Assembly (NCBI GenBank): GCA_041659285.1
Contig: JBAZYO010000004.1
Span: 248,001 to 312,000, forward strand
Length of the DNA stretch: 64,000 nucleotides
DNA from: Vicinamibacterales bacterium
GTDB taxonomy: Bacteria; Acidobacteriota; Vicinamibacteria; Vicinamibacterales; UBA2999
Reading direction: 5' to 3'
Shown here in pieces: positions 45,601 to 52,169 of the stretch. Every line of letters begins with the position of its first letter. The stretch's first letter is position 1. A model generated the notes under the pieces. It did no database searches, was not told the origin of the DNA, and was given only the letters and a program-made list of their open reading frames with translations. The position numbers and the translations under genes are program-made.

Positions 45601-46657
45601 ACCCCTCCGAATCGTGTTCCGCTCCGATGGCGTGATCGATGATCGCGCTCGACAGCTGTTCGACTGTCGCCTCGATGGAACCCAGCGAACGGCCATCGAT
45701 GATGCGATCGGCCACCGCCTCTTCGAGCGTGGTCCGCAGTTCGTGGCGTGGGGCGTCCAGCAGTTCCCCGAGTGACACGTCCATGCCGTTTCGCCCGAGG
45801 GCGTAGAACGCCTCCGCGGGCACGCCGGTGTCGCGCGCCAGCGCGCGCGACTGCTGCAGCAGCGCCAGGCGCTCGGCGTCCACGTCGAGCCACTCGGACA
45901 CTTCGTCGATGACCGCGGATTCGGCGGCGTCGAGGCCGTCCACGCCGGCGGCCAGCGTGCTGGCGACGCGGCCCTCGAGAAGCGCGTACTCCGAAGGCTC
46001 CGCCGACCAGTCCCGCCGTGGACGCAGGTTGACGGCCGCTTGCGGTGGCGGCCCCAGCACCGGCGCCGACGTTGCCACCAGATCACCGTCCGGCGAGTAG
46101 AGCCGGACACTCAGGCTGGTATCACGCGGGGCATCGTCGAGCAGCGGTTGGTAGTCGGCCTGGTATCGTCCGCTGTCGTCAACCGCGGCTTCGCCGACCA
46201 CCTGCTCGACGAGCGCGTGATCGCTGAGCGAGGTCAACACCACGCGGACGGTCGACCCCTCCTGCACGGTGCCTTTTACGCGCCCGCTGACCTGGTGGTG
46301 GCCCGGGCCGTCCTGATCGAGCCCGATCGCCGGCAGCGCGTCGTCCGGTCCGGTCGAGGTCGGCAAGTACAGCTCGAGGCGTTCAAACGGAACGCCGGCC
46401 AGCTCGCGCATTTCGCTCAGCAGCAGCTCGTCGCCGTCGCGCACGCGCACCTCGATGTCGCGCGGGGCGTCATCGCCAGGTCCGGCGCCGAGAATGAAGG
46501 GGACGTGAAAGGCGCCGGCGGCGTCGCTCTCGGTGGTGGCGACGAGTTCGTGGTGCCCGTTGGCGCGCCACAACTCGACGCGCAGGCCGCCGCGCCCGGT
46601 GCCGGTGTCGCTATCCGCGACGAACCCGCGAACAGTCTGCTCGCCGACGGGATTCAT
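36608..46657 (-). CDS. Giant Tc-toxin A subunit-like protein (TcA)
   Basis: The 3,349-residue product has the TcA layout. Residues 1-205: two transthyretin-like beta-sandwiches. About 210-1,300: alpha-helical shell with the VRP1/TcA hallmark ECEHCGSVYSPAAYFVDLL near 657-680. About 1,330-1,475: a PA14 domain (GLTGEYFATPDLQG). About 1,700-1,745: DVDMNPCMLTSRIRQA, typical of Tc A proteins. About 2,215-2,315: an Arg/Pro/Ala-rich insertion. About 2,640: IRNCMNIQGIVRQLPLFEPP. About 2,730-2,975: long coiled-coil helices like the pore channel. About 2,985-3,349: the TcB-binding beta-rich C-terminus. In known Tc toxins TcA pentamers form the receptor-binding, syringe-like pore. Usual TcA length is about 2,300-2,500. 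The ATG at 46,657 is preferred; a GTG at 46,696 is possible. No signal peptide. Confidence 0.88.
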   Translation of the reverse strand: MNPVGEQTVRGFVADSDTGTGRGGLRVELWRANGHHELVATTESDAAGAFHVPFILGAGPGDDAPRDIEVRVRDGDELLLSEMRELAGVPFERLELYLPTSTGPDDALPAIGLDQDGPGHHQVSGRVKGTVQEGSTVRVVLTSLSDHALVEQVVGEAAVDDSGRYQADYQPLLDDAPRDTSLSVRLYSPDGDLVATSAPVLGPPPQAAVNLRPRRDWSAEPSEYALLEGRVASTLAAGVDGLDAAESAVIDEVSEWLDVDAERLALLQQSRALARDTGVPAEAFYALGRNGMDVSLGELLDAPRHELRTTLEEAVADRIIDGRSLGSIEATVEQLSSAIIDHAIGAEHDSEGSDLAAILAAADIPRESIAQVLRRYQDRSVGGWPPWEISGPPDESAEAAGEALDPDVEIAVRLSELVGADPALLRRLHERRRDGQWQALDDLSALSFDDWCELVEDTAPFESDANDGETDAEAEAEYGEAVEDRAEAILDTLEEAFPSPFIRKRLADSEDIGAPARQVIARATAHDFHHGSIRERVAAEPALVEGLTEADAEAAIEDIEAVERVSRVADRADEVALLVGTGMRSAMEIAATPRGHFIEAYGEALGGRAQASRVHAQAQQAAAGSKLASVRLLQATQHAPLVMGVKGVPDARDLFQAPAGFCECEHCGSVYSPAAYFVDLLRYLNVSAPDRRDQIAKRLAPAGSAAATAAGSPSSAPGPRSPLDVLLARRPDLAHLPLTCENTLTALPYIDLVNELLEAAITGGSAAFDTGKTPGDVLRAVPQNLSAAAYLELQQAVHPLALPYHQPLALARAYLGHLGVSRLELMRALGRGDAARDAVTWESLGMSPEEFALVAAPPAELWKHLGFAAEQVEGATFVDVLARVPVMLDATGLTFARLVDLVSTRFVNGDDRLRLESPAPDCDPEKIRLTGLDADRVSRMVRVIRLQRRLGWTFPVLDRALVAIGAADLDAAVLSKLAAIKDVAARLDRPVEELLVLWAPIQAWGANSQFDKLFTTRAVAWRTEDTRTFQLRPDRTELATVGPSLDAVSSALLAAFRITSDELSLIRALHARRGTEPRLDLAGLSAIYRVVVLSRSLQLRIPALDLLLRLVPADADPFRPGDPAATARFIDLVREVQATDFTPERLAYLFRHEWEPRRDPGPLPAQVDAVLAGIRQGLADAFAETSLPAEVSTETLRQKLAMLLDQALLDPALEALDPRTPLDAARRRSFFDRHLARIFADPAAAAARLLEPPPADLAREALELRWKAHIHFVLEHLLPRLRSRQVRGAVVQSLSDTMGMSVPATARLLDEVMRSRRAPGEPMLADFLAMLGTGLTGEYFATPDLQGTPVVTRIDPGLTFAWAGAAPADGVPGRQFSARWTGHLLARAKGAHTFYLQTDGAVRLSLVVDGKERVVIDKPESGGKPVEHVSEPLALDPRQLVAIRLEYRNQGAPATLALQMGTGPVARQPVPTPQLYPANGLSSFAPVEQSYRRLHKAAMIVSGFGTTDAHLEWLSRAPAFLNLDGLPMEPAADAAPHFQRWRQLAAIYAVRKTLPRSNADLFDVFLAANASEALDRLVLVSGWDRGVVEALVGPDGFAADPAHGLRPPVDPGEVPLVVRLARAVDVQRRTAVAPATLQAWANAAPDADVAATVVQAVKSRYDETRWLEVARTLNDPLRAERRDALVACLLPRLRPRGITNRNQLFEYFLIDVDMNPCMLTSRIRQATGAVQTFFQRCLMNLEPQVPPRVIADADWKWLKNYRVWEANRKVFLYPENWIEPELRDDKSPLFQALESTILQQEIKNDNVEAAFADYLEGLDEVARLDVRGVWFEERDTHRMVTRPAPAGLGAPPPPPRSPWPDGTYHVFARTFNAPHLWYYRRLERGRQWTAWEKIDADIEGEHLVPVIFNRRMHLFWTLFREVNKPLPPMDRESKGAPQTVGKDWEIQLAYTVYDRGRWSRKRVSTQGVVDYQTFVTVRPYEKDRSDQVTHRMVLDGSRVLTPSDYTLRASIGPGALPQLRLHLYSRAVERARLERLVLVPAEVEPVATFFLNGCNGELVPDQAKAVRRAKISRHTKPKRSIFQAHIDATLGNVRSSGRSQPFRLTQGGMMNAPAGYQVSGMGLARARHAGGALLTLPTADRRGAAVALPQARNPLGTRIVPVTNPANPDERGLFPFFFQDRFRSYFVRPVYAHWTPPTPVAAPLFARRFGLGKVVRPGRRAPVRARRGGRGRREAFDEGFDEQLPVLDLEAQDMWDADQDEAWHPDDAAEARPRRRRQKPAPPRPGRRPAAPARRAPARPAPVARLRSRPRVQPGYHEYKLQFTPFEHPQTCHFIRTLKAKGIDGLLDLATTRPLAGVDHVRGPDGTWQRRGRSWFQQHYGLGPLVDTGKLPHLDVDFDHENAYALYNWELFFHAPLQVALRLAKDGRHEEAQRWFHFIFDPTTDSRAPSPRRYWRFAPFHTNSEYEGAREMMQLLSSYEGSDPATIAKQRQVREQLLAWWEKPFSPHVIARLRIAAYQKAVLMKYIDNLIEWGDKLFRRDSMESIQEATQIYILAANILGPRPEQIPPIVTRAPMTFEQMRRDLNLFSNVEVRMENLQVRRPFRINARPDTSGVSSVLSMATQYFCTPPNPQLDKYWDTVADRLFKIRNCMNIQGIVRQLPLFEPPIDPGLLVRAAAAGVDLGSVVASLNAPPPHYRFRFLLARAVRLAEEIRSFGAMTLKVLESRDAEGLASLRASNEVALLDALRDVRKKQVRQVEEALAELGLQREHLDMQMQHLNTQLTQLMNPQELASQKSLSAAQVISGVAEGVDLVAKVMHAIPEFQTGAAGGFSSPFVTLQLGGQMFGDIAEAFAASLQKVMSKNETEADLAAAQAEYQRRREEWQHELELLQKEKGRIDKKVAETQLTLEIASADLRRHDLEVDNSRKVQTYLRDKYTNQQLYGWMLGQLSGVYFQGYKVAFDAAQHAERAFRFDRGDQSSSFIEFSYWDSLKKGLFAGERLLVDLRRMEAAHIEGDRRALEITRHISLRDDYPAAFLELLATGRCQIEASEALLDGDFPGHYFRRLKTVSLTMTGAVAPQRNVNCTLTLLESRVRTSANASGAYARSADGEDSRFTVNPIPIHAVATSRPDGDAGVFHLRFDDERLLPFEGAGAVSTWRIDLPQADNALDLAQLTDLVLTLAYTARTGGAALEAAARAEREKGLARGGITPEPRQFVSLKRDFPLVWKQLQDAAAGQDVEAPLALGADRFSGRYRGLDLRIERAALFALAGDGLRPEALRVRIDPPKGSGAAVSGWAAPWPRARMLRATAEVSGPPGPWKLAVGAEGAKVPDVLDDLVIVFDLRARKK
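39720..40015. repeat. Low-complexity Arg/Pro/Ala-coding insertion in the TcA-like gene
   Basis: This part encodes clusters such as RARRGGRGRR, an acidic stretch (DMWDADQDEAWHPDD) and PAPPRPGRRPAAPARR. It lies between conserved Tc segments and looks like a flexible, protease-accessible loop. Confidence 0.6.
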
Positions 46658-46717
46658 GGGTGTAGGGCCGCGGTGACATGACACTGAGGCCGGCACCCAT
46701 GCTAGGCGTTGGGGTCA

Positions 46718-46740
46718 GCGGGGTCTGTACGGTAGGGCAC
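46718..46740 (-). promoter_or_regulatory. 23-bp element GTRC-N6-GYACAGAC-N-CCRC upstream of the TcA-like gene
   Basis: On the minus strand the sequence is GTGC-CCTACC-GTACAGAC-C-CCGC, 60 nt before the ATG at 46,657. CTTCGTRCC directly around the first box is also shared with the copy at 27,105-27,127. Confidence 0.55.
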
Positions 46741-46771
46741 GAAGAGCGAGCCACTCCGCCGCCCTACGGCC

Positions 46772-46777
46772 TATAAT
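46772..46777 (+). promoter_or_regulatory. TATAAT -10 box for the nfeD-slipin-kinase unit
   Basis: A perfect TATAAT lies 20 nt before the ATG at 46,798; the -35 region (about 46,749) does not match. The leader would be very short. Confidence 0.45.
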
Positions 46778-46778
46778 C

Positions 46779-46797
46779 AGTTCGAGTCCTGTCCACC
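46779..46797 (+). other. tRNA 3'-end-like sequence at the right edge of the accessory locus
   Basis: GTTCGAGTCCTGTCCACC equals 17 of 18 bases of the T arm/acceptor part of tRNA-Asp (4490-4507 region) and its first 11 bases equal those of tRNA-Leu at 16,853. It could be a remnant of an attachment site or chance. Confidence 0.3.
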
Positions 46798-48117
46798 ATG
46801 ACTGCTCGCTCTGCGCGGCGGTTGGCGGCTTGCCTGACGCTGGTCCTGGCGCCGACAAGTGGGCAGTCCCGCGCCCAGTCCCCCACGGAACCTCCCATCG
46901 TCTACTCCGCCGTCGTTGACGGCATCATCCACCCGGTCTCCGCGGAATACATGATCGACACCCTCGATCAGGCCGATCGCGCGGGGGCGGCGTTGGTGGT
47001 ATTCACCCTGCGCACGCCAGGCGGGTTGCTCGAGTCCACACGGGCGATCGTCTCGCGAATGATGGCGGCCAAGACGCCGGTGGCGATCTTCGTCGGCCCC
47101 GCGGGCGCCCGCGCCGCCTCGGCGGGGTTCATCCTGACCATCGCCGCGGACGTCGCCGCCATGGCGCCCGGCACGCACATCGGCGCCGCCCATCCCGTCG
47201 AGGGCGGCGGAGAGAAGATGGACGAGACGATGGCGAAGAAGGCGACCGCGGACACCGCCGCCTACGCCCGCACGCTCGCCACCAGGCGCCACCGCAACGT
47301 CACCCTCGCCGGGGAGGCCGTGAGCGAGAGCCGCGCCTTCACCGAAGGCGAAGCGCTGGCCGCCGCGCCGCCGCTCATCGACCTGGTGGCGCCGGACATT
47401 CCCGACCTGCTGCGGCAGCTGGACGGCCGCACCGTCACCCGCTTCGACGGCGCGACGGTCGTGTTGAGGACCCGCGGCGCGCAGATCGTCGCGATCGACA
47501 TGAGCCTGCGGCAGCGGGTCTTGAGCGCCGTCGCGCACCCGAACGTCGCCTATCTGCTGTTGAGCCTGGGGACGCTGGCCCTGACGATTGAGTTGTGGAG
47601 TCCGGGCGCGATTCTGCCCGGCGTCGTCGGAGGCGTCTCGCTGCTGCTGGCCTTCTTCGCGTTCTCGGTGCTGCCCATCAACGCCGCCGGGCTGCTGCTG
47701 ATCCTGTTCGGACTGCTGCTGCTGGTCCTCGAGATCAAGGTGACCAGCTATGGCCTGCTGACGGTGGGCGGCGTGGTCAGCCTGATCTTCGGATCGATGA
47801 TCCTGATGGATTCGTCGCTCCCGGAATTGCAGTTGAGCCTCCAGGTCGTGCTTCCTGTCGTGCTCGGGTTCGCGGCGGTCGCGCTGTTTCTCGTCAGGCT
47901 GGCCGTCGCCGCCCAGCGGCAGCTCCCGGTCACGGGCCAGGACGCCATGGTTGGGGAGCCCGGTGAGGCGCTGACCGCCCTTGCCCCCGAACGCGTCGGG
48001 CAGGTCGCGACGCACGGAGAAATCTGGAACGCGACCGCCGGTGAGTCGATCCCCGAGGGTGCGCGCGTGAGGGTGACCAGGGTCGACAGACTGACACTCG
48101 TGGTTCGCAGGGACTGA
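46798..48117 (+). CDS. NfeD family membrane-bound serine protease (ClpP-class)
   Basis: The 439-residue product has a signal peptide (to about residue 27), a ClpP-class protease domain with FTLRTPGGLLEST, the nucleophile region GARAASAGF and a conserved Lys region (EKMDETMAKKA), then four or more membrane segments (LLLSLGTLALTIELW...) and a C-terminal OB-like NfeD domain. Long NfeD proteins cleave membrane proteins such as stomatins; the slipin gene 8 nt downstream fits this partnership. Confidence 0.9.
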   Translation: MTARSARRLAACLTLVLAPTSGQSRAQSPTEPPIVYSAVVDGIIHPVSAEYMIDTLDQADRAGAALVVFTLRTPGGLLESTRAIVSRMMAAKTPVAIFVGPAGARAASAGFILTIAADVAAMAPGTHIGAAHPVEGGGEKMDETMAKKATADTAAYARTLATRRHRNVTLAGEAVSESRAFTEGEALAAAPPLIDLVAPDIPDLLRQLDGRTVTRFDGATVVLRTRGAQIVAIDMSLRQRVLSAVAHPNVAYLLLSLGTLALTIELWSPGAILPGVVGGVSLLLAFFAFSVLPINAAGLLLILFGLLLLVLEIKVTSYGLLTVGGVVSLIFGSMILMDSSLPELQLSLQVVLPVVLGFAAVALFLVRLAVAAQRQLPVTGQDAMVGEPGEALTALAPERVGQVATHGEIWNATAGESIPEGARVRVTRVDRLTLVVRRD

Positions 48118-48125
48118 GGTCGATC

Positions 48126-48902
48126 ATGCTGATTTCGCCGCTCCTGATTCTGCCGTTGATCGTCGTGCTCTACCTGATCAGCTCGATCAAGATCCTCGCC
48201 GAGTACGAACGCGGCGTCATCTTCCGCCTCGGCAAGCTGCTGCCGCAACCGAAGGGGCCGGGGCTGGTGTTCGTGTTCGCGCCGATCGATCGAATGGTGC
48301 GGGTGGGCCTGCGCACGGTGGTGCTCGACGTGCCGCCGCAGGACGTGATCACGCGCGACAACGTCTCGGTCAAGGTCAACGCGGTCGTCTACTTCCGCGT
48401 CATGGACTCCCTGAAGGCCATTGTCGAAGTGGAGAACTACAACTACGCGACGTCGCAGTTGTCGCAGACCACGCTGCGGAGCGTGCTGGGCCAGGTTGAC
48501 CTGGACGATCTGCTGTCGAGGCGGGAGCACCTGAACCGGGAGCTGCAGCAGATTCTCGACCAGCGCACCGACCCCTGGGGCGTCAAGGTGTCGGCGGTCG
48601 AGGTCAAGCATGTCGATCTGCCGGAGAACATGCAAAGGGCGATGGCGCGGCAGGCGGAGGCGGAGCGGGAAAAACGCGCCAAGATCATTCACGCCGCGGG
48701 CGAGCTCGAGGCCTCGGAAAAACTGTCGCAGGCGGCCGCCGTGATTGCCACCGAACCGGTCGCAATCACGCTTCGCTACCTGCAGACGCTGACGGAGATC
48801 GCGGCGGAGAAGAACTCGACGATCATCTTTCCGCTGCCGATCGAAATGCTGCACCTGCTGCAGCCGGCCACGGCGAAGACGACGGACGGCCAGCCCCGGT
48901 GA
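48126..48902 (+). CDS. Slipin (SPFH/Band 7 family, stomatin-like)
   Basis: The 258-residue product has an N-terminal hydrophobic hairpin (LLILPLIVVLYLI), EYERGVIFRLGK, the SPFH core VNAVVYFRVMD and a C-terminal helical AEREKRAKIIHAAGELEAS. Slipins form rings or scaffolds in the inner membrane and are substrates or partners of NfeD proteases. Its stop overlaps the start of the hybrid kinase (GTGA). Confidence 0.93.
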   Translation: MLISPLLILPLIVVLYLISSIKILAEYERGVIFRLGKLLPQPKGPGLVFVFAPIDRMVRVGLRTVVLDVPPQDVITRDNVSVKVNAVVYFRVMDSLKAIVEVENYNYATSQLSQTTLRSVLGQVDLDDLLSRREHLNRELQQILDQRTDPWGVKVSAVEVKHVDLPENMQRAMARQAEAEREKRAKIIHAAGELEASEKLSQAAAVIATEPVAITLRYLQTLTEIAAEKNSTIIFPLPIEMLHLLQPATAKTTDGQPR

Positions 48903-51900
48903 CGGATCGGCCTGGCCGCCGGCAGCTGATCGACCCGCCGACCATCCTCGTCGTCGACGACTACGCCGATACCCTCGACGTCACCACGCGCATCCTTGAA
49001 CAGGAGGGTTATCACGTCGCCCAGGCCGCCGACGGGACGCAGGCCTTGCGCCTGGTGCGGGAACTGCGGCCGCCGCTGGTATTACTGGACGTGGTCCTCC
49101 CGGACATTTCCGGATTCGACGTGCTGCGGCAGATTCGCGGCGACCCGTCCCTGGCGGGCATTGCAGTCGTGATGATCAGCTCCCGGCGAATTGGCCCGGA
49201 GCAGCAGGCCGAGGGACTCGAGGGCGGAGCCGACGGCTATATCGCCCGGCCGGTGGCCGGAACGGAGTTGATCGCCCGCGTCCGCCTGCACCTCCGGCAG
49301 CACGAACTCATCGAGCAGCTGCAAGCGAGCGAAGAACGCTTTCGCGGCACCTTCGAACAGGCCGCGGTCGGCATGGCGCACGTCGCCCCCGACGGCCGCT
49401 TTCTCCGGGTCAACGATCGGCTGTGCGCAATTGTCGGCTACGACCGCGCCGAACTGCTGGAGACGACGCTCGCGGAACTGACCGTGCCCGAAGACCTCGC
49501 GACGAGCGAAGGCGCGCGGGCCGCCATGCTGGCCGGTGAACAATCGTCATACGCCGCCGAGATGCAGTACCGGCGGAAGACCGGCGACCTGGTCTGGGTG
49601 AGTGTCGTCGCGACGCTGGAGCGGCCGCGGGCCGGGGAACCGAAGTACTTCATTTCGGTGGTTGAAGACATCACCGCGCGCAAGCTCGCGGAGGAGGCCG
49701 CCGCCGACCAGGCGGCGCTGCTGCGCATTGCCGGCCGCACCGCGCGCCTCGGCGGCTGGATCATCTCCCTGCCGGATCGGAAGCTGACCTGGTCGGATGA
49801 AACGTGCGTCATCCACGACCTCCCGCCCGGCTACACGCCGACGCTCGACGAAGGCATCAGCTATTACCTGCCTGAGCACCGCGAATTCGTCCGGCGTCAA
49901 ATCGATGCCTGCGCGGAGTCGGGAACCGCCTACGACTTCGAACTCCCGAAGACGACCGCCACGGGCCGGCGGGTCTGGGTGCGGTCGATCGGCGCGGCGG
50001 TTCGCGATGACAGCGGCCGCATCATCCACCTTCAGGGCGCCTTCCAGGACGTGTCGGAGGGCCGCCGGACCCAGGTCGCGCTACAGGAGTCCGCCGTCCA
50101 GCTCGCTGAAAGCAATCGGGCCTGGCAGATGCTGAGCCGCTGCAACGAAGCCGTGACCCGATCGACGACCGAGCAGGAACTGCTGCGGGCGGTGTGCCGC
50201 ATTGCGGTGGACAGCGGCGGCTGCCGCCTGGCGTGGGTCGGCTATGCCGAAGACGATGCCGACAAGACGGTCGTGGCCCAGGCCCACGCCGGCATTGATG
50301 ATGGCTACCTGTCGCAGATCCGGCTCACCTGGTCCGACGAGACGCCCGCCGGCAAGGGCCCCGCCGGCCGGTGCCTTCGCAGCGGCGCGCCGGTGGTGGT
50401 GCCCGACATCGAAGCCGATGCGGACTTCGGCCCGTGGAAGGCAGCCGCGCGTGAGCGCGGCTTCCGCAGCGTCGTCACGCTGCCCCTGAAGAAACAGTCC
50501 CGCACCTTCGGGGTGCTGGTGCTCTACCTGCCCGAGGTCCGCACGCCGCGGCCAGACGAACTGCGGGTTCTGCAGGACATGGCCGAAGACCTGGCGTTCG
50601 GCATCGACAGCATCCGCTCGCAGATCGAGCACACCCGCATGGCCGAAACGCTGCGCGAGCAGGCCTCGCTGCTGGACCTGGCGCAAGACGCCATCCTCGT
50701 CCGCGACTTGAACCATCGCGTCCTCTACTGGAACCGGAGCGCGGAACGCCTCTACGGTTGGACCGCACGCGAGGTGATGGGGCGCTCGGTGCAGGAACTG
50801 TTGTACCGGGACCCGGCGCCCTTCCTGGAGGCGGTTGCGACTACGGTGGCCAAGGGTGAATGGGCCGGCGAGCTCAATCAGGTGACGCGGGACGGGACGA
50901 TGATTACCATCGAGGGACGATGGACCCTGGTCCGCGATGACGACGGCAAGCCGACGTCGATCCTTGCGATCAACACCGACATCACGCAACGCCAGCAACT
51001 GGAGCAGCAGTACCTTCGCGCCCAGCGGATGGAGAGCATCGGCACGCTGGCCGGCGGTATCGCCCACGATCTCAACAACGTGCTGGCGCCCATCCTGATG
51101 TCGATCGAGATGCTGCAGGCCGGCGAGGGCGATCGGGAACGGCTGGAGATCCTCTCCACCATCGAAGGCAGCGCCAAGCGAGGCGCGGCGATGGTGCGGC
51201 AGGTGTTGTCGTTCGCGCGCGGCATGGAGGGGCAGCGGGTCGAGGTGCGGTTGCCGAACATCGTCGGCGACCTGGGCCGCATTGTCCGCGACACCTTTCC
51301 CAAGAACATCGACTTCGAGGAACGGCTGAGTCCGGACCTCTGGGCCATTCAGGCCGACCCGACCCAGATCCACCAGGTGCTGATCAACCTCTGCGTGAAC
51401 GCGCGCGACGCGATGCCGGCCGGCGGCCGCATCACGATCCGGGCGGAGAACTATCTGGTGGACGGCCAGTATGCCGCGGCGAATCTCGATGCGCACGTCG
51501 GCCCGCACGTGATGATCGCGGTCGAGGACACCGGTACCGGCATCCCCAAGGGCATCATCGACAAGATCTTCGATCCGTTCTTCACGACCAAGGACGTGGG
51601 CAAGGGCACGGGCCTGGGCCTGGCCACCTCAATGGCCATCGTCAAGAGCCATGGCGGCTTCATTCGCGTGGACGGCGGCAGCGGCGCCGGCGCCTGCTTC
51701 CGTCTCTATCTTCCCGCCCACGCCGCGGCCCTGACCGCGGCGGCACCCGATCCTCAGTCGCGGCTGCCGCGTGGCAAGGGCGAGTCCATCCTGGTGGTGG
51801 ACGACGAGGAGCCGATTCGCTTGATCACCAGGCAGACGCTCGAATCCTTCGGTTATCACGTGCTGCTGGCCGCGGATGGCGCCGAGGCGGTGGCGATTTA

Positions 51901-52144
51901 CGCGCAGCACCAGGGCGACATCGACGTGGTGCTGACCGACATGATGATGCCGGTGATGGACGGCGCGGCGACCATCGAGGTCCTGACCCGGATGAACCCG
52001 CACGTCCGCATCATCGGCGCCAGCGGCCTGGCGGCCGACGGCCACGGTCAGAAGGCCGCGGCGGACGCCCTGATTCATTTCCTGCCCAAGCCATATACCG
52101 CGGCCACGCTGCTCACCGCGATTCGCGCGGCGCTGGACGTATGA
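48899..52144 (+). CDS. Hybrid sensor histidine kinase with receiver domains at both ends
   Basis: The 1,081-residue cytoplasmic product has, in order: receiver (Asp64 in LLDVVLPD), PAS (RFRGTFEQAAVG), PAS (ARLGGWIISLPD), GAF (ELLRAVCRIAVDSGG), PAS (LAQDAILVRDLNHRV), HisKA with His in GGIAHDLNNVLAP, HATPase with NARDAMPAGG and GTGLGLATSM, and a C-terminal receiver (VVLTDMMMPVMDG). No membrane segment is present. The GTG start overlaps the slipin stop, an unusual coupling that suggests it senses the state of the NfeD/slipin membrane system (inference). Confidence 0.9.
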   Translation: MTDRPGRRQLIDPPTILVVDDYADTLDVTTRILEQEGYHVAQAADGTQALRLVRELRPPLVLLDVVLPDISGFDVLRQIRGDPSLAGIAVVMISSRRIGPEQQAEGLEGGADGYIARPVAGTELIARVRLHLRQHELIEQLQASEERFRGTFEQAAVGMAHVAPDGRFLRVNDRLCAIVGYDRAELLETTLAELTVPEDLATSEGARAAMLAGEQSSYAAEMQYRRKTGDLVWVSVVATLERPRAGEPKYFISVVEDITARKLAEEAAADQAALLRIAGRTARLGGWIISLPDRKLTWSDETCVIHDLPPGYTPTLDEGISYYLPEHREFVRRQIDACAESGTAYDFELPKTTATGRRVWVRSIGAAVRDDSGRIIHLQGAFQDVSEGRRTQVALQESAVQLAESNRAWQMLSRCNEAVTRSTTEQELLRAVCRIAVDSGGCRLAWVGYAEDDADKTVVAQAHAGIDDGYLSQIRLTWSDETPAGKGPAGRCLRSGAPVVVPDIEADADFGPWKAAARERGFRSVVTLPLKKQSRTFGVLVLYLPEVRTPRPDELRVLQDMAEDLAFGIDSIRSQIEHTRMAETLREQASLLDLAQDAILVRDLNHRVLYWNRSAERLYGWTAREVMGRSVQELLYRDPAPFLEAVATTVAKGEWAGELNQVTRDGTMITIEGRWTLVRDDDGKPTSILAINTDITQRQQLEQQYLRAQRMESIGTLAGGIAHDLNNVLAPILMSIEMLQAGEGDRERLEILSTIEGSAKRGAAMVRQVLSFARGMEGQRVEVRLPNIVGDLGRIVRDTFPKNIDFEERLSPDLWAIQADPTQIHQVLINLCVNARDAMPAGGRITIRAENYLVDGQYAAANLDAHVGPHVMIAVEDTGTGIPKGIIDKIFDPFFTTKDVGKGTGLGLATSMAIVKSHGGFIRVDGGSGAGACFRLYLPAHAAALTAAAPDPQSRLPRGKGESILVVDDEEPIRLITRQTLESFGYHVLLAADGAEAVAIYAQHQGDIDVVLTDMMMPVMDGAATIEVLTRMNPHVRIIGASGLAADGHGQKAAADALIHFLPKPYTAATLLTAIRAALDV

Positions 52145-52169
52145 GCCTCCACCGGCGCCTCCTTTGTGC

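Noticed and set aside
17099..46657. Contractile injection system (phage-tail-like) locus
   Set aside because: No sheath, tube, baseplate or AAA+ eCIS ATPase genes were found; only the tag idea resembles it.
36608..46657. TcB/TcC or Rhs-repeat partner hidden in the window
   Set aside because: No YD/RHS repeats or SpvB-like segments appear in any credible frame.
36608..46657. Long plus-strand frames opposite the TcA-like gene (for example 37,472-40,783 and 40,919-44,197)
   Set aside because: They are His/Arg/Gly/Leu-rich antisense shadows typical of GC-rich codon use and show no family motifs.
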